Origin: Pseudomonadota bacterium
GTDB lineage: Bacteria; Pseudomonadota; Gammaproteobacteria; GCA-001735895
Assembly: GCA_022545625.1 (NCBI GenBank)
Contig: JACZQS010000053.1
Coordinates: 1 to 10,392 of the forward strand
DNA length: 10,392 nt
Direction of reading: 5' to 3'
Under the pieces are notes generated by a model. That model saw only the letters and a program-made list of their open reading frames with translations, had not been told where the DNA came from and did no database searches. This document shows, piece after piece, positions 5,942-10,392 of the stretch. Position 1 is the first letter of the stretch. Every line of letters starts with the position of its first letter. A program made the position numbers and the translations under genes.

Positions 5942-8772
5942 CTGACTATAAATCCACACTTAATCTCCCCAATACCGAGTTTCCGATGCGGGGTAATCTC
6001 GCCAATCGGGAACCCGAACGCCTGAAAAAGTGGCAGGATAATAAACTCTACGAAAAAATTCGGGCAGCGCGTAGCGGCAGAAAACGTTATATCCTTCACG
6101 ATGGCCCGCCCTACGCTAATGGCGATATTCATATCGGCCACGCGGTTAACAAGATCCTCAAAGACATGATCATCAAGGCGCGCACCTTGAACGGCGAAGA
6201 CGCACCTTACGTCCCGGGCTGGGACTGCCATGGCCTGCCGATAGAACACCAGGTCGAGAAAAAAATTGGCAAGGCTGGTGTCAAGGTCGAACCCGACGAG
6301 TTCCGCCAGGCCTGTCGCGATTACGCGCAAAAACAGATCGAAAATCAAAAGCTTGATTTTATCCGCCTTGGTGTACTCGGTGACTGGGACGATCCGTATC
6401 TAACCATGAAATACGATACCGAGGCCAATATCGTCCGCTCTCTCGGCAAAATTGTTGCCAATGGACATCTACACCGGGGCGACAAGCCAGTGCACTGGTG
6501 TACCGATTGCGGGTCGGCACTGGCCGAAGCGGAAGTCGACTACAAGGATAAATCCTCCCCGGCTATCGACGTTAAATTTCCTGTTATCGACGAAGACTCG
6601 TTCATCAACGCCCTGCATATTGCACCCGGCCACCCCGGCGAGGGCCCGTTGTCGGTTCTGATCTGGACAACCACACCCTGGACCATACCGGCCAATCTGG
6701 CGGTCGCGCTCAACCCAAACTACGAATATGTGGTTGCCCAGGTCAAGGGGCCAAACGGCAAGGAACGTTTCCTGCTCGCCGAGGATTTGATGAAAGATAC
6801 GATGGCGCGTTACGGCATCGAGGATTATGCGGTAATTGCCTACGGCAAGGGTGAACTGCTCGAACATCAACGTTTGAAGCATCCGATATATGACCGTGAA
6901 TCGCTGCTGGTGATCAGTGATCATGTCACCCTCGAAGCCGGAACCGGCGCCGTTCACACCGCACCCGGCCACGGCCTGGACGACTTTATCATCGGCAAGA
7001 AGTACGGGCTCGAAATCTATAATCCTGTCGGTGACAATGGTTGCTTCCTGGAAAATACCGAACATTTCGCCGGTGAACACGTGTTTAACGCCAATAGCCA
7101 CATCACCGAAGTATTGAAACAAGCTGGCACCTTGCAGCACGAAGAGAAATTCCTGCATAGTTATCCACACTGCTGGCGGCATAAAACACCGATTATTTTT
7201 CGCGCCACACCACAATGGTTTATCAGCATGGAACAGGCTGGCCTGCGCGACCTGGCGATGCAGGAAATTGAAAAAGTGCATTGGGTACCCTCTTGGGGGG
7301 AGGCGCGTATCGAAAGCATGATCGAAAACCGTCCCGACTGGTGCATCTCACGCCAGCGGTTCTGGGGGGTACCGATTACGCTCTTCGTTAACAGGGAGAC
7401 ACAGGAATTACACCCCAATACCGCAGAATTATTCGAGCAGGTCGCCCTGCGTATCGAGCAGGAGGGGATTAAAGCCTGGTTTTCTCTGACCACAGAGGAC
7501 CTGCTCGGCGACGATGCAAAATATTACACCAAGGTTACCGATACGCTGGACGTCTGGTTCGATTCGGGCACCACCCACTTCAGTGTCCTGCAACACGACA
7601 AGCGACTAGATTTCCCAGCCGACATGTATCTCGAAGGCTCGGATCAACATCGTGGCTGGTTCCAGTCGTCGCTGCTGTCCTCCTGTGCGATGCATAAGCA
7701 GGCGCCTTATCGCCAGGTACTGACCCATGGATTCACGGTTGATTCAAAGGGTATGAAAATGTCGAAATCGATCGGCAACGTGGTTGCGCCGATCAAGGTT
7801 ACCAATACGCTCGGCGCCGACATTTTACGCCTGTGGGTGGCAACCACCGATTATTCGGGGGAGATGTCGATATCAGACGAGATCTTAAAACGTACCGCCG
7901 ATGTCTACCGCCGCATCCGCAATACGCTACGCTTCCTGCTGGCCAATACCAATGGTTTTAATCCAGCGCGCGACCTGGTCGAAGCCCCCGAATTACTGGC
8001 GCTGGACCGATGGATCATCGGCCAGACACTGGACTTGCAAAACGACCTGCAGCAGCTCTACGACAGCTATCTGTTTCATACAGCGGTGCAGAAAATTCAC
8101 AATTTCTGTTCGGAAACGCTAGGTGGCTATTACCTCGACATTATCAAGGATCGACAATATACGACCCAGCGCAATTCCCTGGCACGACGATCCTGCCAGA
8201 CCGCGATGTTTCACGTCCTCGAAGCGATGACCCGCTGGATTGCGCCAGTATTGAGTTTTACCGCCGACGAGGTATGGGAAAACATGCCCGGAAAGCGCGA
8301 GGACCTCGGAGTATTTACTGCCGAATGGTACCAGGGCCTGTTTGCTTACGAGAGCCAGACGATTAAACCGGAAGTGTGGCAATTACTCGAACTGGTCCGC
8401 ATCGAGGTGACAAAAACTCTCGAGGGTCTGCGACAGGAAGGAAGTATCGGTTCTGGGCTCGACGCCGAAGTGACTATTTATGCCGATCAGGCGTTGATAG
8501 ACGAGTTGCAGTCAATCGGTGATGAACTGCGTTTCGTGTTGATTACCTCCGATGCAGTACTGGCTCCTATTACCGATTTAGATGATGCTGAACCAGTCGA
8601 CATAGGTGCTGGTCATAAAATTGTGGTCCGGGCGATAGCAAGTAAACATGCAAAGTGTGTGCGCTGCTGGCATCATCGACAGGAAGTGGGGAGCCATGCG
8701 GATCACCCCGAACTATGCGGACGCTGTATCGACAATATTGACGGCGACGGCGAACGACGCCTGTATGCCTGA
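5938..8772 (+). CDS. ileS: Isoleucyl-tRNA synthetase
   Basis: The 944-residue class I aminoacyl-tRNA synthetase charges tRNA-Ile with isoleucine and edits misactivated valine. HIGH is at 65-68 and KMSKS at 607-611. EGSDQHRGW (566-574) lines the active site. The CP1 editing domain lies within about 180-400 and includes the threonine-rich TTTPWTIP (244-251) and GTGAVHTAPGHG (335-346). The C-terminal zinc site has C907, C910, C927 and C930, with the same spacing as E. coli (902, 905, 922, 925). The overall length and the N-terminus (DYKSTLNLPNTEFPMRG) closely follow the E. coli enzyme, which places it in the bacterial type rather than the eukaryote-like, mupirocin-resistant type. The GTG start overlaps the ribF stop by four bases (GTGA). 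The last 8 bases overlap lspA. Confidence 0.98.
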   Translation: MTDYKSTLNLPNTEFPMRGNLANREPERLKKWQDNKLYEKIRAARSGRKRYILHDGPPYANGDIHIGHAVNKILKDMIIKARTLNGEDAPYVPGWDCHGLPIEHQVEKKIGKAGVKVEPDEFRQACRDYAQKQIENQKLDFIRLGVLGDWDDPYLTMKYDTEANIVRSLGKIVANGHLHRGDKPVHWCTDCGSALAEAEVDYKDKSSPAIDVKFPVIDEDSFINALHIAPGHPGEGPLSVLIWTTTPWTIPANLAVALNPNYEYVVAQVKGPNGKERFLLAEDLMKDTMARYGIEDYAVIAYGKGELLEHQRLKHPIYDRESLLVISDHVTLEAGTGAVHTAPGHGLDDFIIGKKYGLEIYNPVGDNGCFLENTEHFAGEHVFNANSHITEVLKQAGTLQHEEKFLHSYPHCWRHKTPIIFRATPQWFISMEQAGLRDLAMQEIEKVHWVPSWGEARIESMIENRPDWCISRQRFWGVPITLFVNRETQELHPNTAELFEQVALRIEQEGIKAWFSLTTEDLLGDDAKYYTKVTDTLDVWFDSGTTHFSVLQHDKRLDFPADMYLEGSDQHRGWFQSSLLSSCAMHKQAPYRQVLTHGFTVDSKGMKMSKSIGNVVAPIKVTNTLGADILRLWVATTDYSGEMSISDEILKRTADVYRRIRNTLRFLLANTNGFNPARDLVEAPELLALDRWIIGQTLDLQNDLQQLYDSYLFHTAVQKIHNFCSETLGGYYLDIIKDRQYTTQRNSLARRSCQTAMFHVLEAMTRWIAPVLSFTADEVWENMPGKREDLGVFTAEWYQGLFAYESQTIKPEVWQLLELVRIEVTKTLEGLRQEGSIGSGLDAEVTIYADQALIDELQSIGDELRFVLITSDAVLAPITDLDDAEPVDIGAGHKIVVRAIASKHAKCVRCWHHRQEVGSHADHPELCGRCIDNIDGDGERRLYA

Positions 8773-9256
8773 TTCTTCATTAAGATTGATATGGATTAGC
8801 GCACTGGTGATCTTGCTTGACCAGATTACCAAGCAGGCCGCCCTGGCATGGTTACCGCTGCATCAGATTGTGGAGGTAATGCCCGGTTTCGACTGGTATC
8901 TAACCTACAACACCGGTGCGGCCTTTAGCTTTCTCGCCGATGCCGGGGGGTGGCAACGCTGGTTTTTCACAATTTTGACGATTATTATCAGCGTGGTCAT
9001 AGCGTTCTGGATCAAACGGGTACCTGTCGATGAAAAATTGACCGCCGTTTCGCTTTGCCTGATACTTGGCGGCGCACTTGGAAATTTGATCGATCGCATC
9101 TACCTGGGTTATGTCATCGACTATATTCAGGTCTGGCTGGGCAGCTACCCCTGGCCTGCGTTCAATATTGCCGATGCGGCAATCAGTGTAGGCGCGACGG
9201 TATTAATCTTGAGCAGTTTTAAAAGTTCGGATAAATCAGCAGCTGACGATTCATGA
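8765..9256 (+). CDS. lspA: Lipoprotein signal peptidase (signal peptidase II)
   Basis: The 163-residue inner-membrane aspartyl protease removes signal peptides from diacylglyceryl-modified prolipoproteins. Four hydrophobic segments are visible. Conserved blocks are LLDQITKQ (17-24), YNTGAAFSF (48-56), GGALGNLIDRI (102-112), VIDYI with catalytic D119, and FNIADAAI with catalytic D137. The ATG at 8765 gives the usual family length and N-terminus. A longer in-frame ATG at 8648 would add 39 residues read from inside the ileS zinc region, and those do not resemble LspA. The start lies 8 bases inside ileS with no good Shine-Dalgarno, pointing to translational coupling. ileS-lspA adjacency is classic for gammaproteobacteria. 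Confidence 0.96.
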   Translation: MPDSSLRLIWISALVILLDQITKQAALAWLPLHQIVEVMPGFDWYLTYNTGAAFSFLADAGGWQRWFFTILTIIISVVIAFWIKRVPVDEKLTAVSLCLILGGALGNLIDRIYLGYVIDYIQVWLGSYPWPAFNIADAAISVGATVLILSSFKSSDKSAADDS

Positions 9257-9280
9257 AATGATAAGAGGCCCCCAAAGCTG

Positions 9281-10210
9281 ATGGAAGTTTTACTCGCGAA
9301 TCCACGGGGTTTTTGCGCCGGTGTCGATCGAGCGATTGAAATCGTCGAACGCGCGATTCAATTGTTTGGCGCACCCATCTACGTACGTCACGAGGTGGTA
9401 CACAATCGTCACGTGGTCAATGATCTAAGGCAAAAAGGAGCCATATTCGTCGACGAACTCGACCAGGTTCCCGATGACTGTTACGTGATATTTAGCGCGC
9501 ACGGTGTATCCAAAGCAGTAAAAAGGGAAGCGAAACAACGGGGCCTGAACGTATTTGACGCGACCTGCCCACTGGTCACCAAGGTGCACATGGAAGTGAG
9601 TCGCTATAGCCGAAAAGGCATCGAGACGGTCCTCATCGGCCACAAGGGACATCCCGAAGTTGAGGGCACCATGGGACAATACGACCGGTCACTGGGTGGT
9701 GATATTTATCTGGTTGAATCGTCGGACGATGTCAGGAAACTCAAAATCAGAAACCCGCAGGAAGTACGATTTGTCACCCAGACCACACTGTCGAAGGACG
9801 ATACTGCCGTTATTATAGAATCGCTGTACCAGTACTATCCACGCATACAGGGACCGAAAAAAGACGACATTTGTTACGCCACACAAAACCGGCAGGATGC
9901 GGTAAAACAACTAGCCGAACAATGCGACCTGATACTGGTGGTGGGTTCCAAAAATAGCTCAAATTCCAACCGCCTGCGCGAAATTGCCGAAAATAAAGGT
10001 ATCGAAGGTTTTTTGATCAACGATGTCGACGATATTAGAATCGATTGGCTAAACGACAAAACCTGCATCGGTGTCACCGCAGGCGCCTCGGCACCGGAAT
10101 TGCTGGTGCAAAATGTGATCGAGTTTTTGCGTGACAATGGTGTATCAAAAGTATCCTCGCTGGGTTTTAGCGAGGATGTGATGTTTCCATTGCCGAAGAC
10201 CTTGCGTTAG
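9281..10210 (+). CDS. ispH: 4-hydroxy-3-methylbut-2-enyl diphosphate reductase
   Basis: The 309-residue cytoplasmic iron-sulfur enzyme performs the final step of the MEP pathway, turning HMBPP into isopentenyl and dimethylallyl diphosphate. The three ligands of the catalytic [4Fe-4S] cluster are C12 (GFCAGVDRA), C96 (DATCPLVTKVH) and C198 (DDICYATQNRQ). Substrate-binding H41, H74 and H124 and the proton-relay E126 (HPEVEGT) are also present at E. coli numbering. The ATG at 9281 gives the standard start (MEVLLANPRGF). A weak AGAGG lies about 12 bases upstream. It follows lspA after 24 bases with no fkpB between them, unlike the E. coli and Pseudomonas order. Confidence 0.97.
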   Translation: MEVLLANPRGFCAGVDRAIEIVERAIQLFGAPIYVRHEVVHNRHVVNDLRQKGAIFVDELDQVPDDCYVIFSAHGVSKAVKREAKQRGLNVFDATCPLVTKVHMEVSRYSRKGIETVLIGHKGHPEVEGTMGQYDRSLGGDIYLVESSDDVRKLKIRNPQEVRFVTQTTLSKDDTAVIIESLYQYYPRIQGPKKDDICYATQNRQDAVKQLAEQCDLILVVGSKNSSNSNRLREIAENKGIEGFLINDVDDIRIDWLNDKTCIGVTAGASAPELLVQNVIEFLRDNGVSKVSSLGFSEDVMFPLPKTLR

Positions 10211-10232
10211 GCCTGTCCATCGCTGTACAGGC
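10211..10232 (+). other. Hairpin directly after ispH
   Basis: GCCTGT and ACAGGC form a 6-bp stem around a 10-base loop, starting on the base after the ispH stop codon. No T-run follows, so it is not a standard terminator. It could protect the transcript 3' end, or it may be chance. Confidence 0.35.
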
Positions 10233-10253
10233 GTTCGTGGCTCCTATCCCGCC

Positions 10254-10279
10254 ACTCACCCCTGATAACTCACCCTGAT
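10254..10279. repeat. Short imperfect tandem duplication
   Basis: ACTCACCCCTGAT (10254-10266) is followed one base later by ACTCACCCTGAT (10268-10279), which differs by one C. This is a small local duplication in the non-coding stretch after ispH, with no known role. Confidence 0.45.
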
Positions 10280-10324
10280 CTGAACACTATTTTGCCGCGG
10301 TCTTGAAAGGGGGTTTTATTCGTC

Positions 10325-10352
10325 ATTCCGGCCTCCGAGCCGGAATCTTTTT
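10325..10352 (+). terminator. Rho-independent terminator of the murJ-ispH operon, possibly a dispersed palindromic repeat
   Basis: A perfect 8-bp stem ATTCCGGC (10325-10332) and GCCGGAAT (10339-10346) with a 6-base loop is followed by C and five T residues (10348-10352). It lies about 115 bases after the ispH stop. The surrounding GTCATTCCGG...CCGGAATC pattern resembles short palindromic repeats scattered between genes in many proteobacteria, for example the dRS3-type ATTCC...GGAAT repeats of Neisseria, so it may be one copy of a dispersed family. Confidence 0.7.
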
Positions 10353-10392
10353 ATGATTGCAAGTTTTAAGATTCATGACTGCGTAGGAATGA

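Noticed and set aside
6469..7281. Long antisense open frame (270 codons) on the minus strand inside ileS
   Set aside because: It is a shadow of the well-conserved ileS codons, with no promoter, ribosome-binding site or recognisable domain.
8648..8764. 39-residue N-terminal extension of LspA
   Set aside because: It lies inside the ileS zinc-binding coding region and does not resemble LspA; the ATG at 8765 gives the standard length.

Overview
The window reads as an ordinary piece of a gammaproteobacterial chromosome. The main evidence is the block rpsT (minus strand) diverging from murJ-ribF-ileS-lspA-ispH (plus strand). This closely matches the arrangement known from Pseudomonas and, without murJ, from E. 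coli. IleS begins almost exactly like the E. coli enzyme and carries the same C-terminal four-cysteine zinc site. No mobile element, integrase, CRISPR array or tRNA is visible. A species cannot be named from the sequence; the MttB-family enzyme at the left edge would fit a marine or methylamine/betaine-using lineage, but that is inference.

Left part (minus strand, 1-2782). An MttB-superfamily (trimethylamine methyltransferase-like) gene runs off the left edge at position 1, with its start at 1431 and a candidate extended -10 promoter just upstream. A rho-independent terminator (1570-1603) separates it from a two-gene envelope unit. The first gene of that unit (2782 to 2444) encodes a small exported protein rich in His, Gly and Tyr. 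The second (2431 to 1631) encodes a secreted or anchored protein resembling the choice-of-anchor H family, with a Gly-rich C-terminal membrane anchor. The two genes are tightly joined: the first gene's stop codon overlaps the second gene's Shine-Dalgarno sequence. This pair is the least understood part of the window.

Centre (2783-3436). rpsT (ribosomal protein S20) has its own near-consensus promoter, a good ribosome-binding site, a UUG start codon and a strong terminator. A candidate promoter facing the other way probably drives the large plus-strand operon.

Right part (3436-10210). murJ (lipid II flippase), ribF (FMN/FAD synthesis), ileS (isoleucyl-tRNA synthetase), lspA (lipoprotein signal peptidase) and ispH (last step of the MEP isoprenoid pathway) are closely spaced or overlapping and look co-transcribed. 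All key catalytic residues that I could locate are present. The fkpB gene often found between lspA and ispH is absent. A palindrome with a T-run (10325-10352) ends the operon. The final 40 bases hold nothing I can identify.

I found no clear novel system. The coupled small exported protein plus anchored protein is the best candidate for follow-up.
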